Below, in pieces: positions 26,244-34,999 of a DNA stretch of 64,000 nt. Position 1 is the stretch's first letter. The number at the start of each line of letters is the position of its first letter. The stretch covers positions 36,098 to 100,097 of the forward strand of contig CBFIHZ010000011.1 in the NCBI GenBank assembly GCA_965662545.1, read 5' to 3'. The notes under the pieces were generated by a model. It made no database searches. It was not told where the DNA came from and worked only from the letters and a program-made list of their open reading frames with translations. The position numbers and the translations under genes are program-made. This stretch comes from CPC320 sp002684375. Lineage in GTDB: Bacteria; Pseudomonadota; Alphaproteobacteria; Rhodobacterales; Rhodobacteraceae.

Positions 26244-28394
26244 CTATTTTTTTTCTTTCTGAACAAAAGGAAGAGATATTTTGACGGTGGTGCCGTGACC
26301 CAGGTCAGACTTTATCTCTATTGTCCCGTCCACTTCTTGTAAAATGCGGCGGCAAATCGACAGACCCAGTCCTAAACCGCCATGTTGGACAGTCTTGGAG
26401 AAAAACGGTTCCCATACCCGATTGAGGTCTTCGGTTGAGATGCCTCGGCCATTATCTTTAATAACGATGTGCACGTTTGCCTTGTCTTTTGTAACGCTAA
26501 TGCCGATCAGGTTTTTGGTGCGATCTGTCTGGCAAAATGCTCTTGCAGCGTTGTTGAGTATATTGAGAATAACCTGTGATAAACGCGAAGACGAAAGGGG
26601 AACCTCGGGCGTGGGAGCAAGGTTCATGTTCAACTTGGCTCGGTGGCGCAGATCGGACATGGCCATTTTCGACGCAATTCTGATCACTTTACAGGGATCG
26701 CTGGTTTCATCGCTGCCATCCACTCGACTGATGGCCTTTAAATCTGAAACAATCTCGCGAACATAGCGGCTCCCGGTCAGTGCAGCTTCTATAACTTTGT
26801 TAACGTCGTGGCTTTCCACTTTATGTTCGCGCATCAGGTCCTTGAGAACGTTCAGGTTGCCTAAAACATAGGTTAACGGGTTGTTAATCTCGTGGGCTAC
26901 GCCAGCGGCCAGCGTCCCCATAGAGGCGAGATGTGATGATAGCTGTATCTGTGCATCCCGCTCTCGGATTTTTTGCTCTGCACGAACGCGATCTGATATG
27001 TCGCGAAACACACCCAAGATTGTTAGTTTTTCGTCCAGTTCGATGAGGCTTGAGCTGATCTCGACGGGCACCTCTGTCCCGTTTTCATGTAAAATAGGAA
27101 CCTGTATCGAGGCTCTTTTATTTTCCTTCAACGCGGTCATATGGTCGATGAAATCCTGTTTGACAGTTTCAGTCAGCACGGAGGGATGGAGTTCAGTGTG
27201 ATGGCAACCGATCAGGTCAGAAACCGATTTCCCCCAAAGGTGTTCCGCAGTTTGGTTGACCTCAAGTATCAACCCGGTTTTCACGTCGGCCAATACGGCG
27301 GCGTCATTCATCAGATGAAACAGAGCCGAAAAGCGCTTTTGCGTATTTTCGAGTTTTTGTTCAACTTTTTGCATTGGGGTGTGATCTGTCAAACTGCCCA
27401 CCAACAGGATCGAGTTGCCCTTTTGATCTCGCAGCGCAGCGCCGTTGGCAAGAAAATGACCAAAGGAGCCATCTGCGCCTTTGACCCTCATTTCGACATT
27501 CTTATATGGTTTTTCATGCTGAAGGTGGCTTTTAATCGCCTGTTCTACCCGGGCCCGGTCTAGCGGGTGGACCAATTCAACGAATTGACAAATGTTGCGT
27601 GGGACGCCGTTTTTTTCGACGCCTACCATTTCGCGGGTTCGTTCAGACCATTCAATATCATCGTTTTCGATATCCCAAATCCAATAACCGTCGACTGAAT
27701 GGTCTAAAAACGCTTTAAATGCGTGGTTTTGCAATCTGCGCTTGTGATCTTTAAGGTTTTGTCTCAGCAGATGCGCAGCAGAGGCCCATTTAATACATAT
27801 CATCGCGTCAAAGCAGTCATCTAATATGATGTCTTCGGCCAGTTGCGCGGTTTGCGCCAGTACTAGAACGCTCAGATTTGCGCCGCGTCTTCGACTGCGG
27901 TCAATGAGTTTCTGACAGCCGGAAAGATCTTTGGCATCAGCAACAGGGATGACAAGTATGCCTATCTCTGCACCTCGTTGAGCTCTACATTCGTCGAATT
28001 CTTTGAGCGTAAGCCAACAAAACCGACCAATCTCTTTCAACGCAAATTCCGCCATTTCATGAGCCGGTGCATTACTGCCCGTATCCAATATGGAAAATTC
28101 AATTCCTCGCAAAAGAGATCCTTTCAGCGCTCCGCAAATAGTCCTATTGTCGGTAGCAAATAAAAACGATGTGCAGATTGCTGTTACATTTGTGATAAAT
28201 ATATTAGCCAAGTTTGCAGCCGTTTTATTAACTTGACAATTTGTATCCCTAAACGTGTATTTATAATTTAAAAATATACTATACAGAGAGCAGAGGTTCG
28301 CGCAACTAACTATTTTATGTTTTGATGTTGGTCCGTCTCTTTTGCCCAATACGCGTGACATGGGTTTCAATGGGTTGATATCTATCAGACGCAT
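26244..28394 (-). CDS. PAS-domain sensor histidine kinase with degenerate receiver-like N-terminus
   Basis: 716 residues from the ATG at 28394; the first ~75 residues are AT-rich in codon use and unlike the rest, so the true start may be an internal GTG/TTG near 28170. Residues ~95-225 ('GIEFSILDTGSNAPAHEMA', 'IGILVIPVADAKDL') look like a receiver fold without phospho-Asp. Two PAS segments follow ('FLDHSVDGYWIWDIENDDIEWS' with 'GSFGHFLANGAALRDQKGN'; then 'FHLMNDAAVLADVKTGLILEVN'). The HisKA His501 sits in 'GVAHEINNPL'. HATPase boxes are 'NILNNAARAF', 'DNGRGIS' and 'GLGLGLSICRRI'. No transmembrane segment is obvious, so the sensor is probably cytosolic. First gene of the phosphorelay unit; the signal is unknown. 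Confidence 0.85.
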   Translation of the reverse strand: MRLIDINPLKPMSRVLGKRDGPTSKHKIVSCANLCSLYSIFLNYKYTFRDTNCQVNKTAANLANIFITNVTAICTSFLFATDNRTICGALKGSLLRGIEFSILDTGSNAPAHEMAEFALKEIGRFCWLTLKEFDECRAQRGAEIGILVIPVADAKDLSGCQKLIDRSRRRGANLSVLVLAQTAQLAEDIILDDCFDAMICIKWASAAHLLRQNLKDHKRRLQNHAFKAFLDHSVDGYWIWDIENDDIEWSERTREMVGVEKNGVPRNICQFVELVHPLDRARVEQAIKSHLQHEKPYKNVEMRVKGADGSFGHFLANGAALRDQKGNSILLVGSLTDHTPMQKVEQKLENTQKRFSALFHLMNDAAVLADVKTGLILEVNQTAEHLWGKSVSDLIGCHHTELHPSVLTETVKQDFIDHMTALKENKRASIQVPILHENGTEVPVEISSSLIELDEKLTILGVFRDISDRVRAEQKIRERDAQIQLSSHLASMGTLAAGVAHEINNPLTYVLGNLNVLKDLMREHKVESHDVNKVIEAALTGSRYVREIVSDLKAISRVDGSDETSDPCKVIRIASKMAMSDLRHRAKLNMNLAPTPEVPLSSSRLSQVILNILNNAARAFCQTDRTKNLIGISVTKDKANVHIVIKDNGRGISTEDLNRVWEPFFSKTVQHGGLGLGLSICRRILQEVDGTIEIKSDLGHGTTVKISLPFVQKEKK

Positions 28395-29235
28395 CTTGCT
28401 CGGCCACTTTTCAGAGTGGGCCGGGACAGAGTAACTCCATTTTCTATTAGATCAGGGCCCAAATTTCTATTGCCGTAATCAGGAAAATTGCACTCTTTAT
28501 TATGATAATATTCTTAAATCGCTTATTAAGCTTAGGTTTAAAGTACCCGCTGATGATCGTTATCAGCGGTCACCACGCCGTCTATTCACTATTGGCTTTG
28601 CAAGCTGTGTTAACGGCCTAACCCAGACCCCATGGATCATTTATGACGGGCACTACTGGGCCGTGAAAAATGGCGCAGTGAAAATAGCATTTGTATTTAG
28701 CACTTCGTCTGAAGGAATATTTGCATTTCTGTGGGGTGTCAGGACTTTCAAGACACAGTCATAGGCGTGAATATTTGGGTGGGTTATCTGCGAAGGACCT
28801 AGCCATTTAGGTTTCAAATAATCAATGATTTCGACCCCTCGCAGATGCTAAAGCCACGACATATTTCCAAATTATACCTTTGTTTGACGCGGTTTAGTTA
28901 GGTTTTGGGGTTCGTTTTGCGATTGGCTGATCTTCCCTTAAACGGTTCGGCACATGAGTTAGACAAAGGTGTATTGAGTATTTCTATTTTCCAGACGGTT
29001 TCGCGGTCCAATTTCAAATACATCGGCCGCGGTCTGGTGCAGGTCTTACAATTGCCGCGAATGAGGGAACATATTCATATATGTTTTCATCATAGGTGTT
29101 CTGTGACCCCATGCGGTGGCGCGAGGCAAATAAATAGATAGTTTGACTGGCTGGTCTGCAGGGGCCGCGTTTGTTCTGCTTGCGCCTGTTCCCAAATCAG
29201 GGGACACTTGTCTCATTCGATCATAAGAGATTTGT
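28395..29235. other. Long intergenic region between divergent kinase and SLC13 genes
   Basis: 841 bases without a convincing gene. AT-rich near the kinase. It contains an inverted repeat at 28547-28569 (separate entry). Confidence 0.5.
28547..28569. repeat. 8-bp inverted repeat upstream of the sensor kinase
   Basis: CCGCTGAT (28547-28554) and ATCAGCGG (28562-28569) are perfect complements with a seven-base spacer, about 150 bases upstream of the kinase start. It could be a dimeric regulator site. Confidence 0.4.
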
Positions 29236-31014
29236 ATGCAGTTAATTGAATTCAGCACGCAAACTGGCGCAGGGCTGACCCTCGCAGTTGTGGCATGTAT
29301 GTTCGTTCTGTTCCTCAGGGAATCCTATTCTACCGAGGTTGTGGCCATCGGTGGCGTTGCAGTTTTACTGGCCAGTGGCGTGCTGCCGTACCAACAGGCG
29401 CTGGCGGTACTGGCCAATCCGGCACCCTGGACGATTGCGGCGATGTTCATCGTCATGGGCGCACTGGTGCGTACCGGGGCTTTGGAGGCGTTTACAAATT
29501 TTGCTGAGAGACAGGCAAAAACAAATCCGGGGCTTGCGATCAGTCTGTTGATTGGATTTGTGGTTTTGGCCTCAGCTTTTGTTTCAAACACACCCGTGGT
29601 TGTAGTGATGATACCGGTCTTTGTTCAACTGGCACGGAGCCTGAATGTAGCTGCATCAAAATTGTTGATCCCGCTCAGCTATGCGGCTGTTCTGGGGGGA
29701 ACCCTGACCTTAATCGGCACCTCGACCAATCTGTTGGTGGATGGTGTTGCCCGTGCTCAGGGCTTGTCGGCATTTTCAATCTTTGAAGTGACCCCATTGG
29801 GGATTGTTCTGGTGGTTTGGGGGATGGTGTATCTGCGCTTTATTGCCCCGTTACTACTGCCTGACCGCGCCAGTATGTCCGACCTGCTTTCAGATAAGAG
29901 CCGGATGAAATTCTTTACCGAAGCGGTGGTGCCATTGGGGTCTGACCTGATTGGACGCACTGTGACCGGGGTACAATTGTTTAAGCGTGACGGGGTGCGA
30001 CTGGTGGATGTGCTTCGCGGCGATGTCTCGCTACGGCGCAATCTGCAAGACGTGAGCTTGATGGCCGGTGATCGTGTGGTCCTGCGCAGTCAAGTGAGCG
30101 AACTGCTCAGCTTGCAGCGTGACAAAAGCCTGCGGCGCGTGGATCAGGTTTCGGCTGTGGAGACCACAACTGTCGAGGTGTTGATTACTCCGGGGTGCAA
30201 GATGATCGGGCGCAGATTGGGCGACTTGCGCTTGCGGCGGCGCTTTGGGGTTTATCCTCTGGCTGTACATCGGCGCAATCAAAACATCGGGCAACATCTC
30301 GACGCATTAACTGTCAGAGTTGGCGACACATTGCTGCTTGAGGGCAATCCGGCAGATATTCAACGCCTTGCGGTTGAGATGGAATTGGTCGATGTGTCCC
30401 ATCCATCGGGACGGGCGTTTCGCCGCAGTCATGCCCCCATCGCCATTGCCACGCTGTTCGGGATCGTGGTCAGCGCTGCGCTGGGAATTGCACCGCTGTT
30501 TTTGTTAAGCATCTGTGCTGTCGCCTTGGTTTTGTTGACCCGCTGTATCGATGCAGACGAGGCATTTTCCTTTATTGATGGGCGTTTGCTGGCATTAATT
30601 TTGGCGATGCTGGCAATCGGTGCAGCACTTGAGCATTCGGGGGCGGTAACAATGGTGGTTTTATGGGCCGCGCCCCGCATTGAGGGGCTGTCACCGATCT
30701 TGATCATTTGGATGATCTATCTATTCACCAGCATGCTAACAGAAATGGTTAGCAATAACGCAGTGGCGGTGGTGGTGACGCCGGTTGCAATCGGTCTAGC
30801 CCAGGCGCTGGGGGTGGACGCGCGACCTCTGGTCGTGGCCGTGATGGTGGCTGCCTCGGCCAGTTTTGCAACGCCGATTGGATATCAGACCAATATGATG
30901 GTTTACGGCCCGGGGGGGTATAAGTTTACAGATTTCATAAAGGTGGGATTGCCTTTGAACTTGTCGATCGGAGCGCTTGCATCGCTTTTGATACCCTATT
31001 TCTGGCCCCTATAA
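29236..31014 (+). CDS. SLC13/DASS-family permease with two TrkA-C (RCK_C) domains
   Basis: 592 residues. Hydrophobic helices occupy 10-200 and 395-592. The middle (about 215-380) holds two soluble RCK_C modules ('GSDLIGRTVTGVQLFKRDGV...GDRVVLRSQ' and 'GCKMIGRRLGDLRLRRRFGVYPLAVHRR...GDTLLLEGNPADI'), an arrangement common in bacterial SLC13 permeases. Each membrane half carries the SNT-type signature: 'FVSNTPVVVVMIPV' with 'TLIGTSTNLLV', and 'MVSNNAVAVVVTPV' with 'SFATPIGYQTNMMVYGPG'. These form the Na+ and carboxylate sites in family members. Substrates are usually di- or tricarboxylates or sulfate. The CoA-dependent genes to its right suggest a dicarboxylic acid, by inference. Confidence 0.9.
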   Translation: MQLIEFSTQTGAGLTLAVVACMFVLFLRESYSTEVVAIGGVAVLLASGVLPYQQALAVLANPAPWTIAAMFIVMGALVRTGALEAFTNFAERQAKTNPGLAISLLIGFVVLASAFVSNTPVVVVMIPVFVQLARSLNVAASKLLIPLSYAAVLGGTLTLIGTSTNLLVDGVARAQGLSAFSIFEVTPLGIVLVVWGMVYLRFIAPLLLPDRASMSDLLSDKSRMKFFTEAVVPLGSDLIGRTVTGVQLFKRDGVRLVDVLRGDVSLRRNLQDVSLMAGDRVVLRSQVSELLSLQRDKSLRRVDQVSAVETTTVEVLITPGCKMIGRRLGDLRLRRRFGVYPLAVHRRNQNIGQHLDALTVRVGDTLLLEGNPADIQRLAVEMELVDVSHPSGRAFRRSHAPIAIATLFGIVVSAALGIAPLFLLSICAVALVLLTRCIDADEAFSFIDGRLLALILAMLAIGAALEHSGAVTMVVLWAAPRIEGLSPILIIWMIYLFTSMLTEMVSNNAVAVVVTPVAIGLAQALGVDARPLVVAVMVAASASFATPIGYQTNMMVYGPGGYKFTDFIKVGLPLNLSIGALASLLIPYFWPL

Positions 31015-31147
31015 CAACGATCTGTTTGCCGTGAACCCGCTAGTTTGTCTCTGGTGCAAGGCAAAACGACAGACTGGTTTAATAGTATGACATATTATGC
31101 AAACCCGTTGCTTCAAAGCCGAATGGATTTGCGCGCCACGCGCAAAC

Positions 31148-31198
31148 CGCCACCGCAGATCTTTTTGCAGATCTGCTGCATCTGGAGGCTCGGTGGCG
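31148..31198. terminator. Nested inverted repeats between convergent genes, probable bidirectional terminator
   Basis: Outer arms CGCCACCG (31148-31155) and CGGTGGCG (31191-31198) enclose inner arms GCAGATCT (31155-31162) and AGATCTGC (31169-31176), all perfect. They lie between the stops of the SLC13 and lyase genes. T-tracts are short, so termination is inferred from placement. Confidence 0.5.
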
Positions 31199-31202
31199 CG
31201 CT

Positions 31203-32060
31203 TTAGGCGCAGACCCGATCCGCGATCGAGACAATCCGATACATTTCGCGCATCACAGGTTTTTCGATCAGCTTGCCATCGATCACAACCAATCCGGTGT
31301 CGGCTTCTTCAAAGGTTTGAATGATCCTGCGGGCGCGGTCAATTTCTTGCGCTGAGGGCGTGAAAACCTCATTCAGCACCGCGATTTGTTTGGGGTGGAT
31401 GGACCCCTTGCCGGCAAATCCAAGGTCTCTGGCTTGTTGCGCGGCAATCCTCATGCCTTCAATATCGTCAAGATCCATAAAGGGGACATCGATCACATCG
31501 AGGCTTTTCGAGGCGGCGGCATGCACCACGCGGGACCGTGCATAGAACAGCTGGTCCCATGCATTTTTGCAGCGCAATTCGGCGGCCATATCGATGCCAC
31601 CAAAAAACATTGCGTCAATGCGGTCGCTACAATGGGCGATGTCATAAGCGGCCTCTAGCGCCGCATTGGTTTCGATAATTACATGCAGGCGCGTGGCATG
31701 ACCGCGTTCCGCCAGAAGTTGGTCCAAAATGACCACTTCGTCCGGGGTACGTACTTTTGGCATCATCAATGCAGGTGGCGGGGTGTCTGTCGCAAGAATG
31801 GCCTGCACATCCTCGATACCAAAGCGCTCCCGCATGGAATTGATGCGCAGGATACGTTCCACCCCATCATCGGCATGCGGGGTTTCGAACAAAGCCAAAG
31901 CCCGCTGGCGGGCAGCTGCTTTATCCTTGGGAGCAATTCCGTCCTCAAGCTCAATACAGACCATATCCGCACCCGAGGCGAGCGCTTTGGGAAACATCTC
32001 GGGCTTGAGGCCGGGGGTGAAAATGAAACTGCGTCGCGGTTGAACTGTTGGGGTCTGCAT
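31203..32060 (-). CDS. HpcH/HpaI-family (CitE-like) acyl-CoA lyase
   Basis: 285 residues from the ATG at 32060, with AAAGGA upstream; a longer frame to 32084 lacks a site. It has the CitE/malyl-CoA lyase pattern: 'RRSFIFTPGLKPEMFPKALASGADMVCIELEDGI' (Mg-binding Glu/Asp), 'ILRINSM' (substrate Arg), 'ALMMPKVRTPDEV', 'IIETNAALEAA', 'FFGGIDMAAEL' and 'GFAGKGSIHPKQIAVLN'. Family reactions are reversible aldol cleavages of malyl-, citramalyl- or methylmalyl-CoA. The nearby CoA-transferase, crotonase and dicarboxylate permease suggest degradation of a branched or unsaturated dicarboxylic acid through its CoA ester. The exact substrate is open. Confidence 0.88.
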   Translation of the reverse strand: MQTPTVQPRRSFIFTPGLKPEMFPKALASGADMVCIELEDGIAPKDKAAARQRALALFETPHADDGVERILRINSMRERFGIEDVQAILATDTPPPALMMPKVRTPDEVVILDQLLAERGHATRLHVIIETNAALEAAYDIAHCSDRIDAMFFGGIDMAAELRCKNAWDQLFYARSRVVHAAASKSLDVIDVPFMDLDDIEGMRIAAQQARDLGFAGKGSIHPKQIAVLNEVFTPSAQEIDRARRIIQTFEEADTGLVVIDGKLIEKPVMREMYRIVSIADRVCA

Positions 32061-32510
32061 CCGTATTATCCTTTTTCTTTCCATTTTTTAGCCATCTGGC
32101 CAACATCCATTCTGGCCGGACATTCGTCTCAGGGACAAACGGCCCCAAGTGTGACGTTTGTTCAAATCGCCATCGAAGTTTAAGGCACCGTAAAACAGGT
32201 TGTCTGCCCCTCACTTTAACCGCCTTAACACCTGTGCCTATACAATCCAAAACCTCGGAAATTCCAGCTAGTACCCTGTCATCATGTGGGTATACGGTAA
32301 TCAGTTGTGTTGCGTGGGCACAATCAAAACGTTGCGTTACCGTCTTCTCAACCGCCCTATATACCCGCCGCGTCTTATAGTTGTGGATGTTAGTGTATGT
32401 CTGCGTGCGGAATCCTGTTCGCCTGATTGGCTAGTCTTCCCTGTGCTTGGCGGTCGTATCCACTGGGTGCAACCTTGTGGTGTCATGTCACGAGGGCAAA
32501 GTGTCTCTGT
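32061..32510. other. Intergenic region between lyase and CoA-transferase genes
   Basis: No gene recognised. Both flanking genes are leftward, so the 3' end of the CoA-transferase message and a promoter for the lyase gene probably lie here. Confidence 0.5.
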
Positions 32511-33635
32511 CTAATCTGCGAATTCGGCACGGATGCTTGCGTTATGGGCCCCCAGGTCCGGGACTGTTTGCACAGTACCACCATCGGTGCGTACAGGTAG
32601 GGCGGCCAGATCAATTTCCGTATCGCCGATCCAAGCCTGTGATGTCCGCAGAAAAGGGTGTTGTGACAGGTCTGCGACGGAATTTAAGCGCGCATTGGCT
32701 ATTTTGGCAGCGTCCAGTTTTGCGAGCACGGATGGCGTGTCTTCTCTATTAAACACCTCTGCAACGATGATGTCCAATGCGTCTCGGTTGGCATAGCGGT
32801 CGGGATTGTCTTTAAATTTTGGCTCTTGGGGTAACTCAGGCCGGCCGAGAACCTGTGTGCACAATGAGAAAAATTCACGATTGCTTTGTACCGAAATTAA
32901 GATCTGGCCCCCGTCGCGGCATTGGAAAGCGCCATAGGGGGCAATGAACGAGTGCTTCAATCCGGTACGCCCCGGAGCGCCGCCCATATAGCGATGCGCC
33001 AGCAACGGCATGTTCATCCAGTCGGCCATCACATCGAACATTGACACCTTCAGATCGATCCCTTTGCCTGTACGTGCGCGTTGCAACAGTGCGCGCAGGA
33101 TCGCCGAGAACGCGGTCAAGCCGGTGGAAAGGTCGGTCAGAGATACCCCGACCCGCGCTGGCGCGTCCTGTGTGCCTGTGACCGCGCAAACGCCGCTTTC
33201 TGCCTGTACAAGAAAGTCATAGGCTTTTTTGGTCACCGCCGCCCCAGTGTCGCCATAACCGGAAATCGTGCAGGTGATTAACCCAGGATTATCGGCGCGC
33301 AGCGATGCGCCGGTGAGCCCCATACGGTCTAATGCGCCCGGCGCAAGGTTGGCGACAAAAATATCGGCATGGCGCAGGATATTGCGCAACACCTGCATAT
33401 CGTCGTTGCATTTCAGATTGAGGCAAATCGATTCTTTCCCACGGTTCAACCACGCAAAGATTGCGCTTTGTCCAGCTGCGCCAGCGTCATAGCCACGAGC
33501 GAAATCGCCCTCGGGACGTTCGACCTTGATCACCCGTGCGCCGGCATCTGCCAAAAGCAAACCGCAATAGGGGGCAGAGACGGCTTGCTCAAGCGCGATT
33601 ACGAGTGTGCCAGAAAGTTCGTTGTCCAGACCCAT
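32511..33635 (-). CDS. Class III (CaiB/BaiF) CoA-transferase
   Basis: 374 residues from the ATG at 33635 with CGAGG upstream. Family III features: 'VIALEQAVSAPYCGLLLADAGARVIKVERPEGDFAR' N-terminus, 'LNRGKESICLNLK', the catalytic Asp region 'KAYDFLVQAESGVCAVTG', and 'GVSLTDLSTGLTAFSAILRAL'. It transfers CoA between carboxylic acids by a mixed anhydride with an active-site Asp. It is divergent from a crotonase gene across ~500 bases and upstream of a CitE-like lyase. Together they could activate, hydrate and cleave a dicarboxylate. Confidence 0.9.
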   Translation of the reverse strand: MGLDNELSGTLVIALEQAVSAPYCGLLLADAGARVIKVERPEGDFARGYDAGAAGQSAIFAWLNRGKESICLNLKCNDDMQVLRNILRHADIFVANLAPGALDRMGLTGASLRADNPGLITCTISGYGDTGAAVTKKAYDFLVQAESGVCAVTGTQDAPARVGVSLTDLSTGLTAFSAILRALLQRARTGKGIDLKVSMFDVMADWMNMPLLAHRYMGGAPGRTGLKHSFIAPYGAFQCRDGGQILISVQSNREFFSLCTQVLGRPELPQEPKFKDNPDRYANRDALDIIVAEVFNREDTPSVLAKLDAAKIANARLNSVADLSQHPFLRTSQAWIGDTEIDLAALPVRTDGGTVQTVPDLGAHNASIRAEFAD

Positions 33636-34142
33636 AAGGTGCCTCGTGATGTTGCGATCCTCGCTGCCAATGTTCTCATCAGAGCCGGCGCAGTGGTGGC
33701 GCGTTCGGCGCGCATTAAACAGTGCGCGCGGTCTAAAGACAATCATGTGATTATAGCTGGCGTTTTAATTTTCCAAACATCACTTAAGGCAATGAAACAG
33801 GTCGAACACCGGATTTGTTGTTCTGCTGATAATGTCTGCAGCGATAGCCCTGCTTGGGGGTCAAATGCACGGCCGGTCCTTTTTAAGTTTACGCTGCTTG
33901 CAGCTGATCTTGAGGCACCTTTCTTTAATTCTTGCGACCTTTACTTGGTGAAAGTTTGTGACCGTCCGTTTGCTTGCACAAGCGCGGCTGCAAAATGGTG
34001 CCAAGTCGTGGGGTGCAAGCTATATTTGGCATGGCCATTTGAATCGGGTAAAAAATTTCATAGGGTGCCAACGGACGCATTTTGTTGCCATTACCGCGCG
34101 ACTGAAGGTATCGTCTTTTCAGATTAAGGAGTATTGCCACGA
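33636..34142. other. Divergent promoter region, CoA-transferase / enoyl-CoA hydratase
   Basis: About 500 bases with no recognisable gene; promoters of both flanking genes are expected. The rightward gene has AAGGAG at about 34125. Confidence 0.5.
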
Positions 34143-34934
34143 ATGACTGCCCCCGAAACTCTTGAGCTAAAATCAGTTGGCGCGCATGTGCTTTTGGTCA
34201 CTTTGAACCGGCCTGAGGCCTCAAACGCCTTTAACACACAGATGGCTTGGGATCTGGTCGAGTTGTTTGAACGCCTTTCGGTGAGTGCCAACGGGACAAG
34301 GGTCGTGGTTCTCACGGGTGCCGGTGACAAGGCGTTCTGCGCGGGCGGCGATCTGAAAGAGCGCAAAGGCATGACCGATGAGGCTTGGCAGGCACAGCAT
34401 CTGGTTTATGAGCGGATGATCCGGGCGGTCATCACCTGCCCGCTGCCGGTCATTGGCGCGATCAACGGAGCCGCCTATGGGGGGGGATGTGAACTCACCG
34501 CCGCGCTGGATTTTGTCTATGTTTCTGAAACGGCCCGTTTTGCGCAAACTGAAGTACGGATCGGAATTATCCCGGGCGCGGGTGGTACGCAGACACTGGC
34601 GCGGGCGGTGGGCGAGCGGCGGGCCAAGGAACTGATCCTGTCCGGCAATATGTTCACGGCACAAGACGCGGTGGACTGGGGGTTGGCCAATCGCATGTGC
34701 CGCGCTGAGGATCTGATGGACTGCACATTGGCTATGGCCGAGACGATTGCGGCCAATGCCCCAATTGCGGTGCGTCAAGCCAAGCAAGCCATTCACAAGG
34801 GATTGCAAATGGGATTGATGGATGGTTTGGCTTTCGAAATCGAAGCCTATAATCGCACGGTTCCAACCGAAGATCGTCGCGAAGGTGTTCTGGCCTTTAA
34901 CCAAAAGCGCAAACCCCTGTTTCAAGGGCGTTAA
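34143..34934 (+). CDS. Enoyl-CoA hydratase/isomerase (crotonase) family protein
   Basis: 263 residues from the ATG at 34143 (AAGGAG eleven bases upstream); a TTG nine bases earlier is too near the ribosome site. The oxyanion hole is formed by 'FCAGGDLKER' and 'INGAAYGGGCELTAALD'. Both catalytic Glu residues of hydratases are kept: one in 'GGCEL', one in 'FAQTEVRIGIIPGAGGTQ'. This favours true syn-hydratase activity. The sequence recalls methylglutaconyl-CoA-hydratase-like members, not enough for assignment. It is divergent from the CoA-transferase and probably serves the same CoA-ester pathway. Confidence 0.9.
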   Translation: MTAPETLELKSVGAHVLLVTLNRPEASNAFNTQMAWDLVELFERLSVSANGTRVVVLTGAGDKAFCAGGDLKERKGMTDEAWQAQHLVYERMIRAVITCPLPVIGAINGAAYGGGCELTAALDFVYVSETARFAQTEVRIGIIPGAGGTQTLARAVGERRAKELILSGNMFTAQDAVDWGLANRMCRAEDLMDCTLAMAETIAANAPIAVRQAKQAIHKGLQMGLMDGLAFEIEAYNRTVPTEDRREGVLAFNQKRKPLFQGR

Positions 34935-34999
34935 AGCAAGGCAAGCGGTTGACTGTCACAAAAAAGGGCCGCGCTTAGATTGGTTTTCTAAATTGAGGG

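Noticed and set aside
28905..29141. Short rightward frame before the SLC13 permease
   Set aside because: Not protein-like; no start signal; region appears to be promoter/leader.
33369..34127. Long rightward frame overlapping the CoA-transferase gene
   Set aside because: It is mostly antisense to a clear CaiB/BaiF gene and encodes no known domain.
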